DNA of 64,000 nt from Hymenobacter sp. (GCA_028288445.1 JAQBNT010000242.1:1-64000), one strand, 5' to 3'; shown: positions 25,695 through 35,695, numbered from the stretch's first letter. Made by a program: numbers and translations. Notes: generated from the sequence alone by a model not told the origin.

Positions 25695-27542
25695 TTACAG
25701 GTAGCCGAAGTTCTGCTTGAGGTTGGGGTTGGAATCGACCACAGTTTGCGGGAAGGCCAGCAGCTCATCGCCCGAATTAGGCACGTAGTTGGCGGCAAAC
25801 AGGTCGATGAACGTAGACGTCGCGCCCCCCGTCAGCGCCTGGCGCCAGCTGAAGCGTGCGGCCGTAGCGGTAGAGCCCGGAATCGGAATGGTGTTGGTGG
25901 TGACGTCAAACGGCCGGTAGAGCGAGCGGACGTAACGCAGCTGGTCGTTCACGGCGTAGCCGTACACGTACAGCGGAACTCTGGCCCCGATGCCCGTGCC
26001 GTTGCGTATATCGGTCATGATGGACTTGGCTTCGGCGATTTTCGCGCCCAGCAGGTTCCACCGAATCAGGTCGTATTTGCGGATGCCTTCGCCGCCGAAT
26101 TCGAGCAGGCGCTCTTTCACCAGCGCATCGAAGAAACCGGTTTTGGTGCCCACCTGGGTGGTGGGCAGGGCGGCGTAGCGGCTGGCGGGGTAGGCGCGGC
26201 GGCGCACTTCTTCCAGGGCCTGCACCGGCGTGGTGCCGTTGTAGGCCGTGGTGGGGTCGGCCAGTTCGTTCTGGGCTTCGGCAAACATCAGCAGTACGTC
26301 GGCGAAGCGCACGATGGGCCAGTTCAGACCCAGGGTTTGCGACGAGCCGGTGAGCAGCGGCACGCGCCAGTCGCGGCGGAATTTGCCGTCGCGCAGGGCG
26401 TTCAGCGTGGTGCTGGTTTGGGTGTTGGGCGTGGCGGCCACGGTCTGGTAGAGCGTCACGGTCACGTCGCGGCGCACATCGGTCGAGTCGAAGGTGTAGA
26501 AATAGTTCGGGTTGATGGTGTAGGAACCGCCGCCCTGGCCCCATTTCGAGGCCACGTCGAGGCGCGGGCCGTTGTTGTACCCCAGCTTGCTATCCGAGGC
26601 GGCCGAGCCAGAGCCCATGCCTACTTCGAACATAATCTCGCCGTACTGCGTGTCGAACTTGGCTTCGTTGATGTTGCGCCACACCTGCTCGTAGCTGGGG
26701 TTGAGGGTGTGCTGGCTGCGGTTTTGCAGCAGCGTGTCGCACTCGGCGCGGGCCATGGTGTAGTAGGTCAGGTAGTCGCTGGGGCGCTCCATCTGGCCGT
26801 TGCGGGCGTTGGCACGCCAGCCGCCGCGGGCCAGGGCAATGCGGGCGCGCAGGGCCTTGGCCGCGCCTTTGGTGAACCGCTCGTAGGCGTTCACGTCCGA
26901 CTCCCGCCGCCAGGGCAGCAGCTTCGAGGCCAGGGCCAGGTCGCCCAGAATCTGGTCGTAAATCTCGTTGCGCGGGGTCTGAATCAGGTTCAGGTCGGTG
27001 TAGGCCGAGGAGGGCTTGAACTGCGCGGGCACGTCGCCCCAGTTGCGCACGATTTCCATGTAGTACAGCGCCCGCAGGGCCAGCACCTCGCCGTGAGCGC
27101 GGCGCAGGGCCTTCTGCTCGGCGGCGTTGCCGGTTTTATAAAGGGCCATCTGCGGGATGTTCTGGATGCAGATGTTGGCGCGCTCCACGCCCTGGTAGAG
27201 CGTGGTGAACGGCCCAATCAGCTCGGTGGTGCCGGCCGTCACGCGGTAGCGGTTGATGTCGCGGCTGCCGCCGTCGGCCGCGCCGGCCCGGTTCTGGCCC
27301 TCGTCGGTGTCAGAAGGGTAGCCCGTGGAGAGGCGCACGCCGTAGCCGCTGTCGCCCGACAGCGGGTCGTAGGCACCAATGACGGCGCTGTTCACGTTGG
27401 CCACACTGCTGAACACGTCGTCTGAAATGTACGAGGATGCGGGGCTCACGTCGAGGTAGTCTTTGCAGGCCGTGAGCAGGCCCGCGGCACCTACCAAAGA
27501 GCTGGTGGCCAGGGCGGTGCGAAGGATGAAGGAAGATTTCAT
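25695..27542 (-). CDS. SusD/RagB-type glycan-binding lipoprotein of the pectin PUL
   Basis: A 615-residue lipoprotein starting MKSSFILRTALATSSLVGA with lipobox LTAC (LLTACKDYLDVSP). The SusD/RagB fold is supported by the N-terminal ANVNSAVIGAYDPLSG region, the TPR-like helices (HGEVLALRALYYMEIVRNWG) and the RFADVLLMFAEAQNEL and VKERLLEFGGEGIRKYDLIRW blocks near the C-terminus. It is longer than the SusD of PUL 1 (476 residues). It should bind pectin fragments at the cell surface with the SusC encoded 19 bases upstream. The 126-base gap after it holds no gene. Confidence 0.95.
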   Translation of the reverse strand: MKSSFILRTALATSSLVGAAGLLTACKDYLDVSPASSYISDDVFSSVANVNSAVIGAYDPLSGDSGYGVRLSTGYPSDTDEGQNRAGAADGGSRDINRYRVTAGTTELIGPFTTLYQGVERANICIQNIPQMALYKTGNAAEQKALRRAHGEVLALRALYYMEIVRNWGDVPAQFKPSSAYTDLNLIQTPRNEIYDQILGDLALASKLLPWRRESDVNAYERFTKGAAKALRARIALARGGWRANARNGQMERPSDYLTYYTMARAECDTLLQNRSQHTLNPSYEQVWRNINEAKFDTQYGEIMFEVGMGSGSAASDSKLGYNNGPRLDVASKWGQGGGSYTINPNYFYTFDSTDVRRDVTVTLYQTVAATPNTQTSTTLNALRDGKFRRDWRVPLLTGSSQTLGLNWPIVRFADVLLMFAEAQNELADPTTAYNGTTPVQALEEVRRRAYPASRYAALPTTQVGTKTGFFDALVKERLLEFGGEGIRKYDLIRWNLLGAKIAEAKSIMTDIRNGTGIGARVPLYVYGYAVNDQLRYVRSLYRPFDVTTNTIPIPGSTATAARFSWRQALTGGATSTFIDLFAANYVPNSGDELLAFPQTVVDSNPNLKQNFGYL

Positions 27543-27561
27543 ATCGAAAAGCGGGTGGGAA

Positions 27562-30500
27562 TTAAAGGGTCAGGTTCAGGCCGGCCAGGAAGGCGCGGCT
27601 GCGCGGATAAGCCGCATAATCGACGCCCGGCGTGAGCGGTGTGCCGCGGCGGGTGTTCACCTCGGGGTCGTAGCCCGAGTATTTGGTGAAGGTGTACACG
27701 TTGTTCAGCGTCACGTAAAAGCGCAGCTGCGTGAGCTTGGCGCGCTGAATAATGGACTTGGGCAGCGAGTAGCCCACCGTGATGTTGTTGATGCGCAGGA
27801 ACGAGCCGTCCTCGATGGCCCAGGAGCTGAGCAGGTAGCGGCCGCGGGTGGGCCGCCACACCTGGGCGTTTTCGTTGAGGGCGGCCAGGGCGATGGGCTC
27901 GGTCACCAGGTTGCCCGAGGCATCAATCGTGCGGAACCGGTCGCGCATCAGGCCCAGCACGTTCTGGTTGCCGTTGTAGCCGCTGGTGAAGTCGATTTTG
28001 TTGGCGTTGTAGATGTCGTTGCCCACCACGAAGTTGAGAAACATGCTGGCATCAAACCCTTTGTAAGCAAACTGCTGGTTGAGGCCGCCTGTGAACTTGG
28101 GGTTGGCGTTGCCAATCACCGTACGGTCGTTGGTGTCCACCACGCCATCGTTGTTGATGTCCTTGAACTTCATGGCGCCCGGGGTGGGCTGCAGGTAGCC
28201 GCCCTTGGGGGCCGGCACGCCGGTCACAGTGGGTACGGTGTAGCCGGTGTTGTCGGCCACCACGCCGTTGTTGTTTGCCACGCCGTCGCGCAGCACGTAG
28301 TTCCAGCCGCCGCTGCCGTTTGGCGTGGCGTTGAAGTCGCTCACTTTGTAGAAGCCGTCCGACACATAGCCGTACATCAGGCCCACGGGCTTGCCGGGCT
28401 GCACCAGGTAGTCGGTGCCGGTGTCGCTGGTCCAGCCCGAGTTGATGCCGGGCAGGTAGGCCTGGCCGCCCAGGTCCTCCACGCGGTTGCGGTTGAAGGA
28501 AATGTTGCCGTTGATGTTCCAGGTGAAGTCCGGGGTCCGCACCGCCGTGCCGCTCAGCTGCAGCTCAATGCCGCGGTTGGACGTCTCGCCGATGTTGCGC
28601 AGCTGCGTATTGTAGCCTGCCGTTACGGGCACGGGCTGGGCAATGAGCAGGTCGTAGGTCGAGTTGTAGTACAGGTCGGCGGTGAGCTGCACGCGGTTGC
28701 TGAACAGGGCCAGGTCCACGCCCAGGTTGCGGGAGTGGGTGGTTTCCCACTTCAGGTTGGGGTTGGCCAGCACCGAGGTGGCCAGGCCCGGCGTGCGGCC
28801 GTTTTCAATGGAATACTCCACACCGCTGGTCGAGTAGGTTTCGCGGAACAGGTTGTTGCTGATGCGGTTGTTGCCGGCCAGGCCGTAGCTCAGGCGCAGC
28901 TTCAGGTCCGATACCGCCGTCAGGGGCAGCATAAAGGTTTCCTTCGATAAGCGCCAAGCCACCGAAGCGGCCGGGAACACGCCCACGCGCTTGCCTTCCG
29001 CAAATTTCGACGAGCCATCCACGCGCATCGTGCCCGTAAACAGGTACTTATCATCGTAGGAATAGTTAGCCCGGGTGAAGCCCGACAGAATGCGGTTGGG
29101 GTCTTCGTTGGTGGTGGGCGAAGGCTGCACGAAGCCGGCCGGGGCCTGGGCCTGGTTGAAGTTGGCCAGCGCCTTCTCCGGGTCAATGTCGGTGGGGAGG
29201 TAGAAGGCCGAGATGTTGAGCGAGTTGTTCAGGGTCTGGTACACTTCTTGGCCCAGCAGCACGTCGAAGCTGTGCTTGCTCTTCGAAAAGAACTTGTAGG
29301 ACAGCACGTTCGAGTTGTTGAGCGTGAACTGGGTGCCCGTGCCGATGGAGGCCGTGGGCTGGTTGCCGTTCTGGCGGGCCACGCCGGTCACCTTGCTGTT
29401 GAAGGCTTCCGTGCGGGTGGTGCGGTAGTCGATGCCCACCGTGGAGCGGAAGCTCAAGCCCTTGGTAAAGTTGTAGTTGACGTAGGCGCTGGAGTTCACC
29501 AGGCGCTGGCCGTCGCGGCGGTATTCCGAGTTGGCCAGCACGATGGGGTTAATCAATCCGTTGTTGCCACCGCTCAGGGTGTAGTATTCCTCGTCCTCCT
29601 GCGTGGGGTCGAGCACCACGCCCGTGCCCAGGTTGTTGGTGAAAGGGCGGTACTGCACCGTGTTGCGCAGCCGCGACGAGCTGCTGAGCCCGCCGCTGGC
29701 CGTGCCGGCCCCGTTGATGGTCTGGTCGTTCAAACGCACGTTGAAGCCGAGGCGCAGCTTATCGGTGGCCTTGTTGTCGAGGCGGAAGTTCAGCAGCTTG
29801 CGGTCGAAGTCCGAGGCCAGCTGAATGCCCTGCTCGCGGTTGCTGGTCAGGCTCAGCGAGTACACCGTGCCCTTGCCGCCGCCCGACACCGTCAGGTTGT
29901 GGGTTTGCTGGAAGGCATCGCGCCCAAACACTTCATTCTGCCAGTCGGTAAACGGCGACTGCCGGGCCCGCGCCAGCGTGTCGCTCAGGAAGTTGCGCGA
30001 GCCATAGGCCCCACGAAACCCGGCCAAATCGGCGCTGCTGCGCGCGGCGCGCTCGTATTGCAGGTCGATGAACTCGCCGGGCTTCAGCACGTCCAGGCTT
30101 TTCACCAGCCGCCGCACCCCGGCAAAGCCGCTATAAGCCACCGTGGTGCGGCCTTCAATACCGTTTTTGGTGGTGATGATAACCACGCCGTTGGCCCCGC
30201 GGGCGCCATAAATGGCCGTCGAAGCCGCGTCCTTCAGCACATCCACCGAGGCGATGTCCTGGGGCGAAATCACGTTCAACGCATTCTCAATCTGAATCCC
30301 GTCCACCACGTACAGCGGCGAGTTGTCCTGGGTAATGGAGCCGCCGCCCCGCACCCGTATGGTGACGTTGGCCCCCGGTGTGCCCTCCGAGGACGTGAGC
30401 TGCACCCCGGCCAGCCGGCCCGTCAGGGCCTCCGCAGCAGAGTTCACCGGGATGTCCTTGATTTGCTGTGCGCTCACCGACGAAACCGAGCCCGTCAGCT

Positions 30501-30855
30501 CGCTGCGCTGCACCGAGCCGTAGCCAATCACCACCACGTCGTCGAGCTGCTTGTTGTCATTCGTCAACGTCACGTCGTAGGTATTGCCGGTGCCCACGGC
30601 CACTTCCTGCGACAGGAAGCCCACATAGCTGAACACCAGCGCGGTGCCCGCGGTGCCCGCCGGCACGGTTACTTGGAAGCGGCCGTCAGTGCCCGTCGAG
30701 GCCCCATTGGTAGTGCCCTTCACCAGCACGGTTACGCCGGGCAGGGCATCGCCTTTGGCATCCTTCACCGTACCGGAAAGCGAGCGGTTTTGGGCCACCG
30801 CCAAGCCAATGCTCAGGCAGAACAAAAGCCAGTAGAGCAGGAAATTTCGTTTCAT
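27562..30855 (-). CDS. SusC-type TonB-dependent receptor of the pectin PUL
   Basis: A complete 1097-residue receptor. After signal peptide MKRNFLLYWLLFCLSIGLAVAQ comes a carboxypeptidase-D-regulatory-like domain (LSGTVKDAKGDALPGVTVLV), then the plug with DDVVVIGYGSVQRSELTGSV and the RGGGSITQDNSPLYVVDGIQ block, then a long barrel ending AFLAGLNLTL. It takes up pectin oligosaccharides through the outer membrane with its SusD partner, powered by TonB. It lies in the middle of the leftward operon, after the two T9SS pectinases. The order enzyme-enzyme-SusC-SusD is less usual than SusC first. Confidence 0.97.
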   Translation of the reverse strand: MKRNFLLYWLLFCLSIGLAVAQNRSLSGTVKDAKGDALPGVTVLVKGTTNGASTGTDGRFQVTVPAGTAGTALVFSYVGFLSQEVAVGTGNTYDVTLTNDNKQLDDVVVIGYGSVQRSELTGSVSSVSAQQIKDIPVNSAAEALTGRLAGVQLTSSEGTPGANVTIRVRGGGSITQDNSPLYVVDGIQIENALNVISPQDIASVDVLKDAASTAIYGARGANGVVIITTKNGIEGRTTVAYSGFAGVRRLVKSLDVLKPGEFIDLQYERAARSSADLAGFRGAYGSRNFLSDTLARARQSPFTDWQNEVFGRDAFQQTHNLTVSGGGKGTVYSLSLTSNREQGIQLASDFDRKLLNFRLDNKATDKLRLGFNVRLNDQTINGAGTASGGLSSSSRLRNTVQYRPFTNNLGTGVVLDPTQEDEEYYTLSGGNNGLINPIVLANSEYRRDGQRLVNSSAYVNYNFTKGLSFRSTVGIDYRTTRTEAFNSKVTGVARQNGNQPTASIGTGTQFTLNNSNVLSYKFFSKSKHSFDVLLGQEVYQTLNNSLNISAFYLPTDIDPEKALANFNQAQAPAGFVQPSPTTNEDPNRILSGFTRANYSYDDKYLFTGTMRVDGSSKFAEGKRVGVFPAASVAWRLSKETFMLPLTAVSDLKLRLSYGLAGNNRISNNLFRETYSTSGVEYSIENGRTPGLATSVLANPNLKWETTHSRNLGVDLALFSNRVQLTADLYYNSTYDLLIAQPVPVTAGYNTQLRNIGETSNRGIELQLSGTAVRTPDFTWNINGNISFNRNRVEDLGGQAYLPGINSGWTSDTGTDYLVQPGKPVGLMYGYVSDGFYKVSDFNATPNGSGGWNYVLRDGVANNNGVVADNTGYTVPTVTGVPAPKGGYLQPTPGAMKFKDINNDGVVDTNDRTVIGNANPKFTGGLNQQFAYKGFDASMFLNFVVGNDIYNANKIDFTSGYNGNQNVLGLMRDRFRTIDASGNLVTEPIALAALNENAQVWRPTRGRYLLSSWAIEDGSFLRINNITVGYSLPKSIIQRAKLTQLRFYVTLNNVYTFTKYSGYDPEVNTRRGTPLTPGVDYAAYPRSRAFLAGLNLTL

Positions 30856-30917
30856 AATAAATGACTTTGAGAGTGGGAATTTTTACTTGTGGGTGGGTGC
30901 CGACGGGTGGCCCGGCG

Positions 30918-33509
30918 CTAGTCTTTTTGCAGCGACAAAGCGGCTTGCTGGCGGCCATCGCCGTAGCGCACCAGGTAGCGGCCGGCGGCCAGGTTTTCCA
31001 GGTTGAGCAGGGTTTGTTGGCTACCGGCCATGCACGGCACCGTGGCCACCAGCTGGCCCAATGCGGAATACACCGCAACGCTCGCCTCACGGGCGGCGGC
31101 GGGGTGCACCAGACGACACTGGGTAGCCGTGGGGTTCGGAAAGAGCTGGAGCTGGCTGGCCAGCGCATTGCGCGTGCTGGTCGTCGTCAGGGCCTCGCCC
31201 TTCACCAGCACGTTTTTGAGGGTGGCAAACCGTGTGCTGGTGCTGGTGGAGCCGCAGCCGAAGTAGAAGCGGAAGGTGAGGCGCTGCCCGGGCTGGAGCG
31301 TGGTGCCCGCCGCCCCGGCAAATGCCAAGCGATAGGCAGCGCTGTTGCTGGTGGTGAAAATGGGCGTTGCGAAGCCGCCATTGGCCGTGCTCAGCAGCGG
31401 GCCACCGGGACCTTTGCCGCCCGTCACATCCGCCGAATCGGTGGCAAACCCGCTGCGCGACCACACCACGGCCACCTTCGTGCTGCTGGTAGAGCCAGTG
31501 TAGTAGGCATTGAAAATGACGGAATCGACGCGCACGGCCGTGGTGCCGCTCGGGGCCACGGTGAACTGCTCGTAGTAGGTGCGGTTCAGGATGCTGCCAT
31601 TGCCGCCCACCGTAGCGGTCCAGCCGCCATCAGGCCCTGGCGCGATGGCCTGGCCGTAGGTGCGCGAGTACGGCGGAATGGTGGCCGCCGCCGAGCCGCT
31701 TGACACCTGCAGCTTGCGCAGGGTGGGCGTGCTGGAGGCCACAGCGCTGGGGCGCACGGCGCTGCTGTCCTGGTTGTTGCGCGCCATGGGCCACCACAGC
31801 AGGTTGATGGCCTGCGGCAACGCGGCCGTCTGGGTCAGGCCCGAAACCGGCAGGCTGACCGTGGCCGCGCCGGCGCTGGTCAGCGTCAGGTTGCCGGCCG
31901 AGGTACCGGGCGTAGCGGCATTGAGGCGCACGCTGAGCGCGGTGCTGGCCACGGCCCCCGTGCCGCTCTGGGCAATGACCAACGGCGCGGCCGCGCCAAA
32001 CCAGGTGGTGCCGCCATTGGCCGATACCTGAAAGCCGGCCGGGGGCATCACCGTCACGCCTGTGGTCAGGTTCTCGGCCGCCACCAGCACATTCTGCGAA
32101 GCCGAAGGCTGGCCGCCGCCCTGCAAGAAGGCCTGCAACGTGCCCGTGGTGGTGATGGTGGGCGTGCTCAAAATCTCCAGCGTATCGGTGATGTGCGCGG
32201 CCAGGCCCGTTTTCGAGGCCCGCAGGTAGTAGAAGTACGAGGTGCCCGGCGCGGGAATGGCGTCGGTGGTGCCCGCGTTGACGTTGGTTGCTACCGCGTT
32301 CGTAGTGGTGTAGAGCGGGGCGTAGGTGCCCCGGCGCGCAGTGCTGCGGTACAACTCGTACTGCACGCCGGCCACGGGCCAGCTCAAGTTCCAGTTCAGG
32401 GCAGTGGGTGCCGTCGAAGTGCCTTTCACGGCGCGGAAGTTGGACACCGCAATCGGGGCCGGGGCGCTGGTGCAAAACGTGCTGCTCAGGGTGCAGGGGT
32501 TCCAGTTGCTCAGCACGTTGGCACGGGTGTACGTAGTCGTGTCCGCATCGGCGAGCTGAATGGTCCAGGGCAGGCGCTGGCTCACGTTGACCAAGGCCCC
32601 ACTAAAGTCGCGGCTCTTGTATTCGGCGTAGGTAATGACGCTGGTGACCGTGCCGGCGTCCCACACCTGCCAGCCCACGGGCTTGATGGTGGCACCCATA
32701 ACGGTGTTCAGCCACACCACTTTGGGATTCGAGCGGTCGGCTGGGGTCGAGCCCGAATCGTTCTGCCAGGGGCGGCCCAGCGTGTAAGTGGTGGTGCCCC
32801 GGTTGTCGAGAATGGTGCAATTGCGAAACACGAACCCGTACGGTTGGCCCGCCTGCGTGTTGGCCGCCGTGATGTAGCCGCCGCTGCCCCCGTCGCGGCG
32901 CGTCTTGGGGTAGATGTAGCAGTTCTCGAACAGCCCCCGCGCACTCCCGAAAACAAAGTCGACGGTGCCATCAATGTAGCAGTCTTTGAAGTAGTTGCGC
33001 AGTCCCGCGCCAGCGTTGAGCTGCACCGTGTCCTGGCCCCCGATGAAGCGGCAGCCCTTGAAGGCCACCCGGTCGCCGGTGGTGTACATGGCCAATGCCT
33101 GCGGCGATTCGCCCCAGGAGTTCTCAAACGTGATGTTGAGCGCCACAAAATCTGAGGCATTGATGATGACCGTGGAGGAGTTGCCCACAAAGCCGGGCAC
33201 AGCGGCTTGGTCGTAGGTAATAATGGTGTTGGCAACACTTTCCCCGGTCAGCTGCAAAAAGGGCTTGTTAGCCGGAATTGTCACCCGCTCGCGGTACTTG
33301 CCGTTTTTGATGAAGATGGTGTACACCGCCGTGCGGCCCGTGGGGGCCGCATTGATGGCGGCCTGCACCGTGGTGTAGGCTCCCGAGCCGTCTTTGGCCA
33401 CCACTAGGTCGTAGGTCTGTGCCTGGGCCGTGGCACTCAGGGCAAGCAGGAGAACCAACACGCAGCGCGCCAGCATCCCAGAAAAGAAAAGCGTAGTCAA
33501 GCGTTTCAT
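30918..33509 (-). CDS. T9SS-secreted CE8 pectinesterase, multidomain
   Basis: An 863-residue protein from ATG 33509 (MKRLTTLFFSGMLARCVLVLLLALSATAQAQ). The first ~330 residues are a CE8 beta-helix: GSGAYTTVQAAINAA, GGQDTVQ with D160, GTVDFVFGSARG with catalytic D184, and YTLGRPWQND. A fibronectin-like segment (YELYRSTARRGTYAPLY), Ig-like sheets and a jelly-roll-like domain (TYYEQFTVAPSGTTAVRVDS) follow. The C-terminus QLFPNPTATQCRLV...ARYLVRYG is a type A T9SS sorting domain, so the protein should be exported across the outer membrane. It probably de-esterifies intact pectin outside the cell, before PL1 and uptake. A relic of its jelly-roll-like domain may lie at 45314-45718. Confidence 0.92.
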   Translation of the reverse strand: MKRLTTLFFSGMLARCVLVLLLALSATAQAQTYDLVVAKDGSGAYTTVQAAINAAPTGRTAVYTIFIKNGKYRERVTIPANKPFLQLTGESVANTIITYDQAAVPGFVGNSSTVIINASDFVALNITFENSWGESPQALAMYTTGDRVAFKGCRFIGGQDTVQLNAGAGLRNYFKDCYIDGTVDFVFGSARGLFENCYIYPKTRRDGGSGGYITAANTQAGQPYGFVFRNCTILDNRGTTTYTLGRPWQNDSGSTPADRSNPKVVWLNTVMGATIKPVGWQVWDAGTVTSVITYAEYKSRDFSGALVNVSQRLPWTIQLADADTTTYTRANVLSNWNPCTLSSTFCTSAPAPIAVSNFRAVKGTSTAPTALNWNLSWPVAGVQYELYRSTARRGTYAPLYTTTNAVATNVNAGTTDAIPAPGTSYFYYLRASKTGLAAHITDTLEILSTPTITTTGTLQAFLQGGGQPSASQNVLVAAENLTTGVTVMPPAGFQVSANGGTTWFGAAAPLVIAQSGTGAVASTALSVRLNAATPGTSAGNLTLTSAGAATVSLPVSGLTQTAALPQAINLLWWPMARNNQDSSAVRPSAVASSTPTLRKLQVSSGSAAATIPPYSRTYGQAIAPGPDGGWTATVGGNGSILNRTYYEQFTVAPSGTTAVRVDSVIFNAYYTGSTSSTKVAVVWSRSGFATDSADVTGGKGPGGPLLSTANGGFATPIFTTSNSAAYRLAFAGAAGTTLQPGQRLTFRFYFGCGSTSTSTRFATLKNVLVKGEALTTTSTRNALASQLQLFPNPTATQCRLVHPAAAREASVAVYSALGQLVATVPCMAGSQQTLLNLENLAAGRYLVRYGDGRQQAALSLQKD

Positions 33510-33574
33510 AAGCAATGTTTTGGGTGGGATAGAAAAATTGCGGGGCAGGCTGCGGCAAGCCACGTCAGTAAGGG

Positions 33575-35338
33575 CTATTCGTGGACCAGCTTCGCCGTCA
33601 GGGAGCCATCGGGGCCCAGGTAGCGCACGAGGTAGTTGCCGTGGGCCAGGCCGGCCAGGGGCAGCAGCGTCTGGCCGGTGCCGGGCTGGGCGGTGGCCGT
33701 CGTCACCCGGCGGCCGTCGAAGGTGTAGATTTCGATGGTCACGGGAAGCCGGCCGGCGGGGTGCGTCAGGGTCAGCAGCTCACGGGCCGGGTTGGGGTAC
33801 ACGTTCAGTCCGGTCCTGGTGTTTTCGGCCTCTTTGCTGCCCAGCAGCACGCTGGCAATGCCATTGAGGTAGTTCTCGAGGTTGGTATAGCCGTTGGCTG
33901 CCACGCCCTGGCGGTCGCCTGGGCTATTGGGATTCAGGCCGTGGGTGGTTTCGTAGGCATCGGGCATGCCGTCGTGGTCGGTGTCGGCGGGTGCGGTGCC
34001 GCAGCTCAGCGCCGGCCAGGCCGCCTGCGACACGCTATAGGGCGTGACGTGGGCCGGAAAGCCGCCCTGCACGTCAATCAGGCCGCCGGTGCGGTTGCGC
34101 ACGTCGTTGATGATGCGCTGGTCCAGCACGTCGCGGGCGGGCAGCACGCAGCCGGCCTGGGCCAGCACAGCGGTGTAGGCCGCCTGCGCGGTTTCGGTGG
34201 GCAGGGCCACGGTGTTGAACGGCGTCGTCACCTTCACCTGCGCGGTATCGGCGCGGGGGGCGCTGCCCGGCGCCACGCCCAGCCAGTTGTTGCGGGTCGT
34301 GTTGGGGTAGCCTTCCACGTAGTTGCCGCTCAGATAGGCGTGCGGGAAGGGCAGCGCCGCGCTGAAGAACGGGTAAAATATCATGGACTTAATGGCCACG
34401 CCGCTCGTGGAGCCCGTGGAAGTGGCGGGGCCCGACTTGTAGTAGTTGTTCACCATGTTGTAGCTGCCGCCCTCGCCCCCGTTGGTGCTGTAGGAGCCCC
34501 AATCGTAGATGACGTTGTTGCGGAAGTCGGCCATTTCGGCCCCGGCGACGGCCGGCGTGAGGCCGCCGCTGCCGGAAAACCGGGGCATGCGGCCTTTGGC
34601 GTGGGCAATCAGGTTGTGGTGGAAGGACGCGTGCCGCCCGCCCCAGACGCCACCGTAGCCGTGGTGCTCGAAATCGGTATCGCCCGCCTCAAAATGGTAG
34701 GAATAGTCCAGCGGCTCCGAAATCAGGTTCCATTGCAGCGTGGTGCTGTCGCCCTGGTAAAAGGAGAAAGCCTCGTCGGTGCTCCAACTCATGGTGCAGT
34801 GGTCCACCATGGTTTTCACGTTGAAGCGCCCGCCGAAAGCATCGTCCGAACCGGCCCCGTCCACCATGCCGATGTTTTGGTACCGGTCGCCCATCCGAAA
34901 GCGCACAAAGCGCACGATGACGTTGTTGCCGTTCACGGTCACGGGCCGGTCGGCCAGGCAAATGCCGTCGCCGGGGGCCGTCTGGCCCGCCAGCGTGGTA
35001 TTGGCCGGAATGCGCAGCTGTGTGAGCAGGTGAATGGTACCACACACCCGGAATACCACCGTGCGGTTGGGCGCGGCCGTGGCCGACTGGCTGCACGCGT
35101 AGCGCAGGGTGCCGGGCACGTTGGTGTCGTCCAGCGAAGTCACTTCATACACCGTAGTAGGCGCCGTGCTTGTCCCGCGTCCGCCGCTCGTGTATTTCCC
35201 GGCCCCTTCCGCGCCGGGAAAGGCAACCAGGCGCTGGGCTTGCGCGGGCAGCGTTAAGGCCAGTAGCCACCCCAAAACCAACAGGGGCGCACTAGTCTTA
35301 ATCGATGATTGAAAACATCCGAGACGGTACACGTTCAT
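33575..35338 (-). CDS. T9SS-secreted PL1 pectate lyase
   Basis: A 587-residue protein with signal peptide ending LALTLPAQAQ, from ATG 35338. The PL1 beta-helix begins VAFPGAEGAGKYTSGGRG and carries VYEVTSLDD, PANTTLAGQTAPGDGI, FVRFRMGDR and the DHCTMSWSTDEAFSFY block, with HAKGRMPRFS near the expected catalytic arginine strand. It ends with a T9SS type A sorting domain (LNVYPNPARELLTLTH...NYLVRYLGPDG). It should cleave de-esterified homogalacturonan by beta-elimination outside the cell. It is the first gene of the leftward operon, whose promoter must lie in the 465-base divergent region. Confidence 0.93.
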   Translation of the reverse strand: MNVYRLGCFQSSIKTSAPLLVLGWLLALTLPAQAQRLVAFPGAEGAGKYTSGGRGTSTAPTTVYEVTSLDDTNVPGTLRYACSQSATAAPNRTVVFRVCGTIHLLTQLRIPANTTLAGQTAPGDGICLADRPVTVNGNNVIVRFVRFRMGDRYQNIGMVDGAGSDDAFGGRFNVKTMVDHCTMSWSTDEAFSFYQGDSTTLQWNLISEPLDYSYHFEAGDTDFEHHGYGGVWGGRHASFHHNLIAHAKGRMPRFSGSGGLTPAVAGAEMADFRNNVIYDWGSYSTNGGEGGSYNMVNNYYKSGPATSTGSTSGVAIKSMIFYPFFSAALPFPHAYLSGNYVEGYPNTTRNNWLGVAPGSAPRADTAQVKVTTPFNTVALPTETAQAAYTAVLAQAGCVLPARDVLDQRIINDVRNRTGGLIDVQGGFPAHVTPYSVSQAAWPALSCGTAPADTDHDGMPDAYETTHGLNPNSPGDRQGVAANGYTNLENYLNGIASVLLGSKEAENTRTGLNVYPNPARELLTLTHPAGRLPVTIEIYTFDGRRVTTATAQPGTGQTLLPLAGLAHGNYLVRYLGPDGSLTAKLVHE

Positions 35339-35450
35339 ACATCAAGTGCTAATGGGTGGGAATCAGAGACAGAGCGAGGCGGGAGAGCATAAGATGAAGT
35401 AAATGTGAATGGAACTTTAGTAAGAAACAAGAAAAGTCGTATAAAAAGTA

Positions 35451-35478
35451 CCGGGAACGATGCCGGCATCGTTCCCGG
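35451..35478. promoter_or_regulatory. Perfect 28-bp palindrome, probable operator
   Basis: The 14-base half ccgggaacgatgcc is followed immediately by its exact reverse complement. It lies 113 bases upstream of the PL1 start codon. A spacer-free palindrome in a promoter gap suits a dimeric regulator; the AACG...CGTT halves resemble LacI-family operators. A terminator is unlikely because no gene runs into it. Confidence 0.6.
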
Positions 35479-35630
35479 AGCGCGTAACCATTCAGCAAAT
35501 GCCGGTTAGTACGCGGTTTGTGCCGACGTCAAAACATGCATTCACCGAAAAACTATTTTTTATTAAGCTACTAAAAATAAATACTTTAACTATTAAAGTA
35601 AATAATAGATTCGTGTAGACTTGGCTCGTC

Positions 35631-35638
35631 TATCTTTG
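35631..35638 (+). promoter_or_regulatory. Possible -7 promoter element for the GH43 operon
   Basis: TATCTTTG matches the Bacteroidota -7 consensus TAnnTTTG. No good TTTG at -33 was found at the usual spacing. Transcription from here would pass through the dyad at 35696-35746 before the GH43 start at 35804, so a bound repressor could block elongation. Confidence 0.4.
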
Positions 35639-35695
35639 TAAAACGCAATTAAAGTCACCTGTCGGTTCATTTGATTTGAAATGACTGGATTTAAC

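Noticed and set aside
24019-25704. 561-codon open frame on the plus strand
   Set aside because: Antisense to the GH95 gene; composition (runs of Gly, Val, His, Ala) is that of a shadow frame in high-GC coding DNA and no domain is recognisable.
25608-27425. 605-codon open frame on the plus strand
   Set aside because: Opposite strand of the SusD gene; no signal, motif or plausible start.
29248-30864. 538-codon open frame on the plus strand
   Set aside because: Opposite strand of SusC; a shadow frame.
33581-35257. 558-codon open frame on the plus strand
   Set aside because: Exact shadow of the PL1 gene on the opposite strand, with the same low-complexity composition.
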